NCBI GenBank assembly: GCA_049289295.1
Contig: JBATLL010000075.1
Span: forward strand, 310,001-374,000
Direction of reading: 5' to 3'
Source: BOKV01 sp049289295
GTDB lineage: Bacteria; Pseudomonadota; Alphaproteobacteria; Rhizobiales; Rhizobiaceae
Length of the DNA: 64,000 nucleotides
Shown here one piece after another: positions 8,974 to 17,321 of this stretch (its first letter is position 1; each line of letters begins with the position of its first letter). The notes beneath the pieces were generated by a model. It saw nothing but the letters and a program-made list of their open reading frames with translations. It was not told the DNA's origin and did not search any database. A program made the translations under genes and the position numbers.

Positions 8974-9609
8974 TCAGTACAGAAATGCTGCCGTGATCAG
9001 GGCCTGACCGATGAAATAGGCAAACCAGACGAAAGGTGCCGTGTAGCGGCGCACAGGACTGTCTTCGTCGAGTACGAAAAGTTCATGAGCAAGCACGGTG
9101 TCGGACGCCATGAACAGCAGGACGCCAGGCAGGAGCACCGGATCAAGGCCGCGGCCGAGTGCCGAAATGGCCATTGCTGCAATTGCGCCAGTATAGATTG
9201 CCACTGGGATCTTCATCGGGCCCAGATGTTCCCGCAACCGCCGGAAGATGGCGAGCGAGATTGCGAGGAGCACCACTGTTGCGGCAAAGAATGGCATGCC
9301 GGCAGTCCAGGCCAGATCCTGCGCCTGAAAGAAGAGGGCTGCGTAGGCGAGATGGGCCAGAAGAAATGACACCAGACCGAGAAGAAAGTTCCTTTCGCCT
9401 CTGAAGGCTAGGAACCAGTCTCCTGCTGCGCTCAGCGCAAGCGCTGCAACAAGTCCGTAGGGCTGAGCGTCAACAAGCGTGCTAATGGCGAGCAGCGAGA
9501 CAGGGATGGTCTTCAGGATTGCCCTCGGCAAGCCCTGGGGCGTCCACAGAAACTTCGATCCATAGACAAGGCCTGCAACAATGGCTGCGATGAAGATGTA
9601 ATGGCTCAA
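8974..9609 (-). CDS. YhhN/TMEM86 family membrane protein (lysoplasmalogenase-like)
   Basis: The 211-residue protein has about eight hydrophobic segments and the family blocks ALSAAGDWFLA, FLLAHLAYA, PVAIYTGAI and FMASDTVLA. Eukaryotic and some bacterial members hydrolyse lysoplasmalogens; the substrate here is unproven. The start is taken as TTG 9609, which overlaps the stop of the upstream EamA gene (TTGA) and follows GGAAGG. A longer reading back into the EamA gene makes no family sense. Confidence 0.8.
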   Translation of the reverse strand: MSHYIFIAAIVAGLVYGSKFLWTPQGLPRAILKTIPVSLLAISTLVDAQPYGLVAALALSAAGDWFLAFRGERNFLLGLVSFLLAHLAYAALFFQAQDLAWTAGMPFFAATVVLLAISLAIFRRLREHLGPMKIPVAIYTGAIAAMAISALGRGLDPVLLPGVLLFMASDTVLAHELFVLDEDSPVRRYTAPFVWFAYFIGQALITAAFLY

Positions 9610-10469
9610 CCTTCCATCCTTCCCGACATGATTTTCCCGGAAGCTATTAGCGCACCGACGGTTATCAGCAAAGTGGCCGCAAAGAGCTTCCAGTCCGGAA
9701 CTGCCATCGCGAAAAGCACAAGCAGAAGCGTCGATACCAGGGGCGAAAGATAGGCAAGGCTTCCAAGCAACTGGATATTGCCATGCTTGACGCCATGGTC
9801 CCAGGCATAGAAGGCCAACCCCACAGGAAGCAGGCCCAGACCGCCGACCGCGGCCCATTGGCCCAGGTCCTGCGGCCAGGCTGTTGTTTCGAACATGCGA
9901 TGGCAGATCAGGGAAAGCATGGCCGTGATGAGGCTATAGGCTGCTATCGCGTCTGTGGGAGCCGCTTTCTGGTGACGGGACAGTATGGAGTAGGACGACC
10001 AGATGAAAGCGCAGGCCAGGGCCGAACCGTAGCCAATCAGAGAACCTGAAAAGACCAGGCCTGATCGGGTAAGCAGCAGGGCTGCGCCCGCGAACCCGCA
10101 CGAAGCACCGACAAAATGAAACCAGCGCAACCGTTCACCGGGCAGGAGGGCAGAGCCCAGCACGATTAGCATCGGCCACAGATAGGCGATCAGACTGGCT
10201 TCGGCGACCGGCGCATTGCGAAGCGCGGTGTAGTAGAAAAAGTGATATCCAAACAGGCCGATGGAACCCGTCAGCCAGACGGACAGCGGAATGCCGCGCA
10301 GGGATGGCTTCGTTTTTCTGAAGGGCCACGTGATGAAGCCACAGGTGCCACCGATGGCAAAGGTCATGGCGAGCAACTGAAAGGGCGGTATTACCCCGCT
10401 GGCAGCCGTCATCAATGCCAGTAGCGACCACATCAGTATTGCGGCAACGCCGGCATGGGTGGGGTTCAT
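9606..10469 (-). CDS. EamA/DMT family transporter (YddG-like)
   Basis: The 287-residue protein has ten predicted membrane segments in two EamA repeats. The opening (MNPTHAGVAAILMWSLLAL) and the central FIWSSYSILSRHQ segment resemble YddG-type exporters of aromatic amino acids. The substrate is inferred only from this resemblance. The gene overlaps the following YhhN gene by four bases, suggesting one transcript. Confidence 0.82.
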   Translation of the reverse strand: MNPTHAGVAAILMWSLLALMTAASGVIPPFQLLAMTFAIGGTCGFITWPFRKTKPSLRGIPLSVWLTGSIGLFGYHFFYYTALRNAPVAEASLIAYLWPMLIVLGSALLPGERLRWFHFVGASCGFAGAALLLTRSGLVFSGSLIGYGSALACAFIWSSYSILSRHQKAAPTDAIAAYSLITAMLSLICHRMFETTAWPQDLGQWAAVGGLGLLPVGLAFYAWDHGVKHGNIQLLGSLAYLSPLVSTLLLVLFAMAVPDWKLFAATLLITVGALIASGKIMSGRMEG

Positions 10470-10552
10470 GGGGTTCAGGATTCCGCTGCCAGGAAAAGCC
10501 TCAATAACAGAACAGCGTCATCGAGCAAGGCAGGCGGATGCAAAACAGCTGA

Positions 10553-10873
10553 TCAGCTCGTGGCGCTGCAGCGACGCCAGGTCTCACCATCCGGGTTGGA
10601 ACCACGAAAGAGGGTCATTTCCTCCTCGGAGCGCTGGATCATGGTGATTTCAGCGCCTTCATCATTTTCGCCATGCGGCGCGACATAGCGGAAACTGTGG
10701 TGTCCGTACTCGCCAAGCAATGTCCGGCCGGAGGGAATGCGGATAGTGTCGCCCTCGATATGCAGGTTGCCACCGGCAGGATTGCACCAGTTTCCGTCGA
10801 TGCGATCGGCGAATGCGGGTGCAGCAACGAGGGAAATTGCTACTGTCAGGGCGAATGTCAGGATGCTTCGCAT
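10553..10873 (-). CDS. Small secreted protein of unknown function
   Basis: The 106-residue product has a clear signal peptide (residues 1-22, cleavage after APAFA) and a small mature domain with two cysteines (GNWCNPAGG and WRRCSA). These could form a disulfide bond in the periplasm. Short secreted proteins with a D-G-x-W-C opening are common in Rhizobiales, but I do not assign a function. It is followed by an 83-base gap before the EamA gene and lies downstream of the phaB terminator. Confidence 0.7.
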   Translation of the reverse strand: MRSILTFALTVAISLVAAPAFADRIDGNWCNPAGGNLHIEGDTIRIPSGRTLLGEYGHHSFRYVAPHGENDEGAEITMIQRSEEEMTLFRGSNPDGETWRRCSATS

Positions 10874-10926
10874 GATCGATCTCCGCAGCGTGGTGGCGTG
10901 CCGGGAAATGATAACTCATGGCTGAC

Positions 10927-10965
10927 AAAAGAAAAGCGGCGCGACAGACATGCCATCGCGCCGCT
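10927..10965 (-). terminator. Intrinsic terminator after phaB
   Basis: Read on the - strand, AGCGGCGCGA pairs perfectly with TCGCGCCGCT (10-base stem, 11-base loop), followed by TTTTCTTTT. It begins about 20 bases after the phaB stop and closes the phaA-phaB unit. Confidence 0.85.
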
Positions 10966-10985
10966 CCAGGCAAAGGGATTTTCGG

Positions 10986-11711
10986 TCAGGTGAAATACTG
11001 TCCGCCGTTTGCCGAAATGGTCGAGCCGGTGATGAATCCGGCATCGTCGGAAGCAAGAAACACGACGCAGCGTGCAATTTCTTCAGGCTCACCAAGACGG
11101 CCGACCGGGATCTGCGGAATGATGCGTTCGTTGAGAACCTTTTCGTCGATAGCGCGCACCATTTCAGTGCCGATATAGCCCGGGCAGATCACGTTGACGG
11201 TCACGCCTGCGCGCGCGCCTTCCTGGGCGAGCGCCCGGGTGAAACCGATGTCACCGGCCTTGGCGGCAGAATAGTTGGCCTGTCCGGCCTGGCCTTTCTG
11301 GCCATTGATGGACGAGATATTGATCACGCGACCGAACTTGCGATCCCGCATGCCCGTCCACAGGGGATGGGTCATGTTGAAAAGACCGTTCAGGTTCGTG
11401 TTCATGACTTCATTCCATTGTTCAGGTGTCATGCGATGAAACATGGCATCGCGGGTGATACCGGCATTGTTGACAAGGACGTCAACGGGGCCAAGGTCGG
11501 CTTCGACCTTGGCAATACCTTCCGCGCAGGCCTTGTAATCGGCAACCGACCATTTGTAGGTCGGGATGCCGGTTTCAGCCGTGAAAGCCTTTGCTGCTTC
11601 ATCATTGCCGGCATAGTTTGCGGCAACCTTGTATCCTGCCGCCTTCAACGCCTTTGAAATTGCCGCGCCAATGCCGCGCGACCCACCTGTTACCAATGCT
11701 ACCTTGCCCAT
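10986..11711 (-). CDS. phaB: Acetoacetyl-CoA reductase PhaB
   Basis: The 241-residue short-chain dehydrogenase reduces acetoacetyl-CoA to (R)-3-hydroxybutyryl-CoA with NADPH for polyhydroxybutyrate synthesis. It has the cofactor motif GGSRGIGAAI at the N-terminus, NNAG, and the catalytic Ser-Tyr-Lys set with YSAAKAG. The segments INGQKGQAGQANY and CPGYIGTEMV are typical of PhaB. It follows phaA by 33 bases in one operon and ends at a strong terminator. Confidence 0.95.
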   Translation of the reverse strand: MGKVALVTGGSRGIGAAISKALKAAGYKVAANYAGNDEAAKAFTAETGIPTYKWSVADYKACAEGIAKVEADLGPVDVLVNNAGITRDAMFHRMTPEQWNEVMNTNLNGLFNMTHPLWTGMRDRKFGRVINISSINGQKGQAGQANYSAAKAGDIGFTRALAQEGARAGVTVNVICPGYIGTEMVRAIDEKVLNERIIPQIPVGRLGEPEEIARCVVFLASDDAGFITGSTISANGGQYFT

Positions 11712-11744
11712 CCGTCTGTCCTCTCGGGAAATACTGTTATTCGA

Positions 11745-12929
11745 TTACATGCGCTCGACGCACATGGCTACACCCATGCCGCCACCGATGCACAAGGTAG
11801 CCAGGCCCTTGTTGGCACTGCGACGCTTCATTTCGAAGACCAGGGTGTTGAAGATACGCGCGCCGGATGCGCCGACCGGGTGACCGATCGCAATGGCACC
11901 GCCATTCACATTGACGATGGATGGATCCCAGCCCATGTCCTTGTTGACCGCGCAGGCCTGTGCGGCGAAGGCTTCGTTCGCTTCGACGAGATCGAGATCG
12001 TCGACTGTCCATCCGGCCTTTTCGAGGGCACGGCGGGACGCAGGAATTGGACCTGTGCCCATGATCTGCGGATCGACGCCGGCTGTCGCCCAGGAAACGA
12101 TACGGGCCATTGGCGTAATGCCACGACGCACCGCTTCACTTTCGCTCATCAGCACCACGGCTGCTGCACCATCATTGATGCCGGAAGCGTTTGCGGCTGT
12201 TACCGTGCCTTCCTTGTCGAATGCCGGGCGCAACTTGCCGACGCCTTCGAGCGTGACGCCATGCTTGATGTACTCGTCATTCTCGACGACCGTCTCGCCC
12301 TTGCGGGTCTTGACGGTGAACGGCGCGATTTCATCCTTGAACTTACCTGCCTTCTGGGCAGCTTCGGCCTTGTTCTGCGATGCGACGGCAAAGGCGTCCT
12401 GTTCATCGCGCGTGAGTTGCCACTTGCGGGCGACGTTTTCTGCCGTATTGCCCATGTGATAGCCATAGAAGGCATCCGTCAGGCCGTCCCTGATCATGGT
12501 GTCGACCATTTTCATGTCACCCATTTTCACGCCACTGCGAAGGTGGGCGCAGTGTGGGGCCATGGACATGCTTTCCTGTCCGCCTGCCACGATGATGCGC
12601 GCGTCGCCGGTTGCAATCTGCTGCATGCCGATGGCGATGGTGCGAAGGCCCGAGCCGCAAAGCTGGTTGAGGCCCCATGCTGTCGTTTCATCCGGGCATC
12701 CGGCGTTGCGTGCTGCCTGGCGGGCTGGGTTTTGCCCCTGGCCTGCTGACAGGATCTGGCCCAGGATTACCTCATCGACTTCCTTCGGGTCCACGCCTGC
12801 GCGCTGAAGTGCTGCCATGATGGCTGCTGAACCGAGATCGTGCGCAGGAACTTCCGCGAATGATCCGTTGAACGAACCAACCGGCGTACGCGCTGCACTT
12901 GCAATGACAATGGCTTCCTTGCTGCTCAT
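11745..12929 (-). CDS. phaA: Acetyl-CoA acetyltransferase PhaA (thiolase)
   Basis: The 394-residue biosynthetic-type thiolase condenses two acetyl-CoA to acetoacetyl-CoA. The nucleophilic Cys91 lies in NQLCGSG. The C-terminal His and Cys are in AIGHPVGASG and CIGGGMGVA. The ATG at 12929 follows GGGAGAGGAATTT. It is the first gene of the phaAB operon; the 200-base upstream gap holds a CAATGC-A-GCATTG repeat that may bind PhaR. Confidence 0.96.
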   Translation of the reverse strand: MSSKEAIVIASAARTPVGSFNGSFAEVPAHDLGSAAIMAALQRAGVDPKEVDEVILGQILSAGQGQNPARQAARNAGCPDETTAWGLNQLCGSGLRTIAIGMQQIATGDARIIVAGGQESMSMAPHCAHLRSGVKMGDMKMVDTMIRDGLTDAFYGYHMGNTAENVARKWQLTRDEQDAFAVASQNKAEAAQKAGKFKDEIAPFTVKTRKGETVVENDEYIKHGVTLEGVGKLRPAFDKEGTVTAANASGINDGAAAVVLMSESEAVRRGITPMARIVSWATAGVDPQIMGTGPIPASRRALEKAGWTVDDLDLVEANEAFAAQACAVNKDMGWDPSIVNVNGGAIAIGHPVGASGARIFNTLVFEMKRRSANKGLATLCIGGGMGVAMCVERM

Positions 12930-13044
12930 GGAAATTCCTCTCCCATTTGAAATCTTGACCGGCGAATGATGCGAAATCGAGTGATTTCCCCGGCGGATGA
13001 CTGCCCATAGCAGAAAAGTTCCGCGGTTTCACCTGATTTTTGTG

Positions 13045-13057
13045 CAATGCAGCATTG
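13045..13057. promoter_or_regulatory. TGC/GCA-rich inverted repeat upstream of phaA (possible PhaR site)
   Basis: CAATGC-A-GCATTG is a perfect 6-1-6 inverted repeat about 115 bases before the phaA start. PhaR proteins of alphaproteobacteria are known to bind TGC/GCA-rich inverted repeats near pha genes, and a phaR gene lies at 20960. The match to any exact PhaR consensus was not tested. Confidence 0.35.
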
Positions 13058-13130
13058 ACGGCAGCGACTGGCACTATGCGCAGGAAGCTCGCGGTACATC
13101 AATTGAACCATTGATGTAGGCGGGGCTGTT

Positions 13131-14516
13131 TCAGACCTCGTGGAGATAGAGCTGATAGTCGAGTTCGCTCACGGTCTGGGATACATGGGCATATTCGGCT
13201 TGCTTGATCGCCAGGAAGGTCTTGTGCAGTTGCGGTCCCAGCGCTTCGCGCAGGAAGCTGGAATCGCCAGCAGCCAAGATTGCAGAGCGCCAGTCCGTCG
13301 GCATCGCGCTCGCACCAGCGCTTTCGCCATATCCATTGCCTGTGGTTTCAGGCCCCGGATCGAGGTTCTCGTTCATGCCCTTTCGAATTCCTGCCAGAAC
13401 CGTGGCGCCTACCAGATAGGGATTGGCATCCACGCCGGAAGGGCGATGTTCGATACGCCGGTTCTTCGTATCACCGGCGGGAATCCTGAGCGCGACGGAA
13501 CGATTGTTCTCGCCCCATGTCAGCGACACTGGCGCATAGGAATTCGAAGTGAAGCGCCGCCATGAATTGGCATGAGGCGCGAATACCAGCATGGATTGCG
13601 CCATGGTAGACAAGAGCCCGCCAAGCGCGCCCAGCAGGACTGATGTTCTTTCGCCATCAACCTTTTCGCTGAACGGGTTCCTTCCGTCACGATCCTTCAT
13701 GGAAACATGCAGGTGCATGCCAGACCCTGCGTGTCCGGCAAAGGGCTTGGCCATGAAACAGGCGATCACGCCATGGCGTCTGGCAGCGGCTTTCACGATC
13801 CGCTTGAGCTGGATGAGGTCGTCGGCAGCTTGCATCAGGTTCGGGCGATAATGGAGGGTGAGCTCGTACTGACCCGGCGCATACTCGGAAATCAGCGTTT
13901 CGACAGGAATGTCCTGGAGAGCTGCTGCCACGTAAATGTCGTTGAACAGCGGCTCCATCCCATGGAGATGATCCACCGAATAGACTTCGGTCCTGGGCTG
14001 GCTGCGGCCATCGACCAGGCTTGCGGCGGGCTGGACGTTTCCGGCACCGTCGCGTTCGCGCGCAAGAAGGAAGAATTCGAGTTCGAATGCTCCAGCCGGC
14101 TGCAGCCCCTGTTCTTCCAGCGCCGCGATCTGACGGGCAAGAGCGTGACGCGGATCGGCCTGCATGGGCGTGCCGTCCCGATTGTACATGGAAAGCAGAA
14201 CCTGCGCGCGCTGAGGCTTGGTTGCATGTAGCAGTTTGAGGGTGCCAGGGATCGGCCAGGCGATCAGGTCGCCATCGCCGGTATCCCATACGAGGCCAGT
14301 CTCGTGCACATCCTCGCCGGTAATATCGAGGCCGAGAATCGAGGTCGGGAGATTGCGTCCCTTCTCGTAAAGGCCCTCCAGTTCATGGCGCCGGATGATC
14401 TTGCCACGACCAACGCCATTGGCATCCGTCAGGACTATGTCGACTGCCTCAACCTCAGGATTGGCATCGAGAAAGGACCTGGCTTCGGCAAGGGTGGAGC
14501 CTGATGGTGATGTCAT
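13131..14516 (-). CDS. Glutamine synthetase family protein (gamma-glutamylamine synthetase-like)
   Basis: The protein of about 461 residues has the beta-grasp N-domain and the catalytic GS domain: metal ligands in FELEFFL, the GHAGSGMHLHVS loop, NSYAPVSLTWG, and RRIEHRPSGVDANPYL. The last block resembles PuuA-type gamma-glutamylputrescine synthetases more than housekeeping GlnA, and the PuuA-like size fits. A role in ligating glutamate to an amine is therefore likely. The amine is unknown. The aminotransferase gene lies immediately upstream in the same direction. The start is ATG 14516, with an alternative TTG at 14534 that lacks a ribosome-binding site. Confidence 0.82.
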   Translation of the reverse strand: MTSPSGSTLAEARSFLDANPEVEAVDIVLTDANGVGRGKIIRRHELEGLYEKGRNLPTSILGLDITGEDVHETGLVWDTGDGDLIAWPIPGTLKLLHATKPQRAQVLLSMYNRDGTPMQADPRHALARQIAALEEQGLQPAGAFELEFFLLARERDGAGNVQPAASLVDGRSQPRTEVYSVDHLHGMEPLFNDIYVAAALQDIPVETLISEYAPGQYELTLHYRPNLMQAADDLIQLKRIVKAAARRHGVIACFMAKPFAGHAGSGMHLHVSMKDRDGRNPFSEKVDGERTSVLLGALGGLLSTMAQSMLVFAPHANSWRRFTSNSYAPVSLTWGENNRSVALRIPAGDTKNRRIEHRPSGVDANPYLVGATVLAGIRKGMNENLDPGPETTGNGYGESAGASAMPTDWRSAILAAGDSSFLREALGPQLHKTFLAIKQAEYAHVSQTVSELDYQLYLHEV

Positions 14517-14537
14517 GATCGAGAAATCCGGCAATTG

Positions 14538-15905
14538 TCAGGAGAGAAGGGCGATCAATACCGCGTCAAACGCCTTGACCAGTCTTTGTATCTGACCGGC
14601 CTGAGTTTGTGGTGATGTCAGCATCATATTGTGGAATGGCGCAATCAGCACGCCCCGGTTCAACAGGCCCAGATGAATGGCGCGTTCCAGTGAAGGCGCG
14701 TGGGCATAGGCTGCTTCTCCGCCATTGCGCAGTGGACCTGGTGCACAGATGAATTCCACACGCGCGCCAACGCGCACGGCATGCCAATTCAGGCGGTGTC
14801 TGGAAATGGCCTTTTCAAGCCCGTCCCGAAGCCGCGCCGCCAACGCTTCCATGTGAGCGTAATTCTGCGCGGTCATGACCGATTCCAGAGTGGCGCGCAT
14901 GGCTGCAAACTGGAGCGGATTGGCGGACAGCGTCGTGCCGATGCCCGAAAAGCCCGCAGGGCGGATTTTTTCCAGTCGGGCAAATGTTCTGGCAACCTTT
15001 TCGCTCATGCCCCAGACGCTGGCGGGGATACCACCCGCGATCGGCTTGCCAAGCACAAACAGGTCCGGCTTGAGCCCGTGGACCGCAGTGTAGCCGCCAA
15101 GACCCGTTGAGATGGTGTGCGTTTCATCGATGAGAAGCAGCGTTCCATGTTTGCGCGTCAGCCTGCGCAGCGTGGTGTGGAAACCCGGCTCGGGCAGCAC
15201 CATGCAGGAATTGGTCAGGACCGGCTCGGTAATGACACAAGCGACGTCTTCGTCGCGCAGCGCGCGCTCAAGGGCATCCACATCATTGAATTCCACCGCC
15301 TTGGTAAACTCGGCAATGTCGCGCCATTCGCCGACCAGGCTTGGTTTGGTAACCGCCACGCCATTTTGCAGTTTCACCGAAGTTTCATCGACGCTGCCAT
15401 GATAGCAGCCATTGAATACGAGGATCTTGCTTCGACCCGTAACCGCGCGCGCAACCCTGAGGGCAAAACGGTTGGCATCCGTCGCAGTGGTCGCCACCTG
15501 CCAATAGGGAAGCGAGAATCGTTCGACCAGCAGCTTGCCCACGATCCCGGCATCCTCGTCGGGCAGCATGTAGGTCAGACCCCGCGACGCCTGATGGCGA
15601 ATTGCCCTTGTTACCGGCTCTGGCGAATGTCCGAACATGGAGCCGGTATCACCAAGACAGAAGTCGTCAAGGCGATTTCCATCGATGTCGACCAGTGTCG
15701 CACCCTGTGCCTTGTCGACCAGGAAAGGAAACGGCATCGGCCAGTCCAGCATCCAGTGCATGGGAACGCCCTGGAGGTATCCGGCAAGACCGCCGGATGC
15801 TGCCTTGCTGCTTGCAGGTCGCGCCGCGGAATAGGTTCTGGCCTCGTTGGCGAAGAACTGCCTGATCCTCGAGGGCCTTATTCCGCCTGTGTTCTCGGTT
15901 TTCAT
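14538..15905 (-). CDS. Class III aminotransferase (glutamate-1-semialdehyde aminotransferase-like)
   Basis: The 455-residue PLP enzyme belongs to the fold-type I class III group. It has DIDGNRLDDFCLGDTGSMFGH near the N-terminus, a cofactor-binding region with NGCYHGSVDE, LLIDETHT, and the Schiff-base lysine in FVLGKPIAGG. It resembles HemL-like aminotransferases that are not the tetrapyrrole enzyme; the motif after the lysine and the neighbour argue against HemL. It directly precedes the GS-like gene, so the two may act in sequence on an amine or amino acid. The substrate is unassigned. Confidence 0.8.
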   Translation of the reverse strand: MKTENTGGIRPSRIRQFFANEARTYSAARPASSKAASGGLAGYLQGVPMHWMLDWPMPFPFLVDKAQGATLVDIDGNRLDDFCLGDTGSMFGHSPEPVTRAIRHQASRGLTYMLPDEDAGIVGKLLVERFSLPYWQVATTATDANRFALRVARAVTGRSKILVFNGCYHGSVDETSVKLQNGVAVTKPSLVGEWRDIAEFTKAVEFNDVDALERALRDEDVACVITEPVLTNSCMVLPEPGFHTTLRRLTRKHGTLLLIDETHTISTGLGGYTAVHGLKPDLFVLGKPIAGGIPASVWGMSEKVARTFARLEKIRPAGFSGIGTTLSANPLQFAAMRATLESVMTAQNYAHMEALAARLRDGLEKAISRHRLNWHAVRVGARVEFICAPGPLRNGGEAAYAHAPSLERAIHLGLLNRGVLIAPFHNMMLTSPQTQAGQIQRLVKAFDAVLIALLS

Positions 15906-16050
15906 GATTGGTTCTGCCGGATGATCTTGCCAAACGCTCTAGCCCAAAAGTGACGCGGCTGGAAGATGGCGTAGTTGAAGGTTGACTTGCCCGCCGGTCG
16001 ACGCCAAATCATGGCGGACGCATTGGGGCAGTCGAACGGAAGCCGCCATC

Positions 16051-17289
16051 ATGGCAAGACAATATCTTTCGGAACCCTTTCCCCGCAAACAGACCGTGGG
16101 TGTCGATGTTGGCGGAGTGGTGATTGGTGGTGGTGCGCCCGTGGTCGTGCAATCCATGACCAACACGGATACCGCCGATATAGATGCCACTGTCCGCCAG
16201 GTAGCAGCGCTTGCGCGCGCTGGTTCGGAGCTTGTTCGCATCACGGTGGATCGCGATGAAGCGGCGGCAGCCGTGCCACATATCCGTGACCGCCTTGCCC
16301 GCCAGAATGCGAGCGTACCGCTCATCGGTGACTTCCATTACATTGGCCACAAGCTGCTCGCCGATCATCCGGCCTGCGCGGAAGCGCTCGACAAGTACCG
16401 GATCAATCCGGGCAATGTCGGGTTCCGCGAAAAGAGGGACCGCCAGTTCGGGGCGATCATCGAGACGGCTATACGGCATGACAAGCCGGTGAGGATCGGC
16501 GTCAACTGGGGATCGCTGGACCAGGAACTTCTGACCCGACTGATGGATGAAAACCAGAAAAAGGGAACCGGCCTTACCGCGCAGCAAGTAACGCGTGAAG
16601 CGATCGTGCAGTCGGCGCTGATCTCGGCGGAACTGGCGGAAGAAATCGGTCTTGGGCGTGACCGGATCGTGTTGTCTGCCAAGGTCAGCCAGGTACAGGA
16701 TCTCGTTGCCGTCTACACAGAGCTTGCTTCACGAGGCGACCATGCATTGCATCTTGGGTTGACCGAGGCAGGCATGGATACCAAGGGGATCGTGGCGTCG
16801 AGTGCTGCGATGGGCTTGCTGCTGCAACAGGGTATTGGCGACACGATCCGCATTTCGCTCACGCCGGAACCTGGCGGCGACCGGACGCGCGAAGTCAAGG
16901 TCGCGCAGGAACTGCTTCAGACAATGGGGTTCAGATCCTTCGTGCCAATCGTAGCGGCATGTCCTGGATGCGGTCGCACGACATCAACCGTGTTTCAGGA
17001 ACTGGCGCAGAAGATACAGGGCCACCTGCGCGACCAGATGCCTGTGTGGCGGGAGAAATATCCCGGCGTCGAAGGTCTGAACGTTGCAGTCATGGGCTGT
17101 ATCGTGAACGGGCCGGGTGAATCGAAGCATGCCAATATCGGCATTTCCCTGCCCGGTACCGGAGAAGCACCTGCGGCGCCGGTTTTCATTGACGGCAAGA
17201 AGGCAATGACTCTTCGCGGGCCAGCAATCGCGGAAGATTTCCAGAAACTTGTTCTGGAATATGTGGAACAGCGGTACGGCAGCAAATAG
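16051..17289 (+). CDS. ispG: 4-hydroxy-3-methylbut-2-en-1-yl diphosphate synthase IspG
   Basis: The 412-residue enzyme makes HMBPP in the non-mevalonate isoprenoid pathway. The N-terminal TIM-barrel part has VVVQSMTNTDTADI. The 4Fe-4S ligands are in CPGCGRT and GCIVNGPGE near the C-terminus. An in-frame start at 15982 would add 23 unrelated residues. ATG 16051 follows GGAAG and begins like known IspG proteins, so it was chosen. The gene stands alone, divergent from the aminotransferase and convergent with pyc. Confidence 0.96.
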   Translation: MARQYLSEPFPRKQTVGVDVGGVVIGGGAPVVVQSMTNTDTADIDATVRQVAALARAGSELVRITVDRDEAAAAVPHIRDRLARQNASVPLIGDFHYIGHKLLADHPACAEALDKYRINPGNVGFREKRDRQFGAIIETAIRHDKPVRIGVNWGSLDQELLTRLMDENQKKGTGLTAQQVTREAIVQSALISAELAEEIGLGRDRIVLSAKVSQVQDLVAVYTELASRGDHALHLGLTEAGMDTKGIVASSAAMGLLLQQGIGDTIRISLTPEPGGDRTREVKVAQELLQTMGFRSFVPIVAACPGCGRTTSTVFQELAQKIQGHLRDQMPVWREKYPGVEGLNVAVMGCIVNGPGESKHANIGISLPGTGEAPAAPVFIDGKKAMTLRGPAIAEDFQKLVLEYVEQRYGSK

Positions 17290-17321
17290 GCCCTGCGGCG
17301 GAGCAGCCGAACGCGGATGAG

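Noticed and set aside
11880..12749. A 289-codon open frame on the + strand opposite phaA
   Set aside because: It overlaps a certain thiolase gene and reads as non-globular antisense sequence.
14538..15905. Naming the class III aminotransferase hemL
   Set aside because: The neighbouring GS-like gene and divergent motifs argue for another substrate, and Alphaproteobacteria usually make aminolevulinate by HemA instead.
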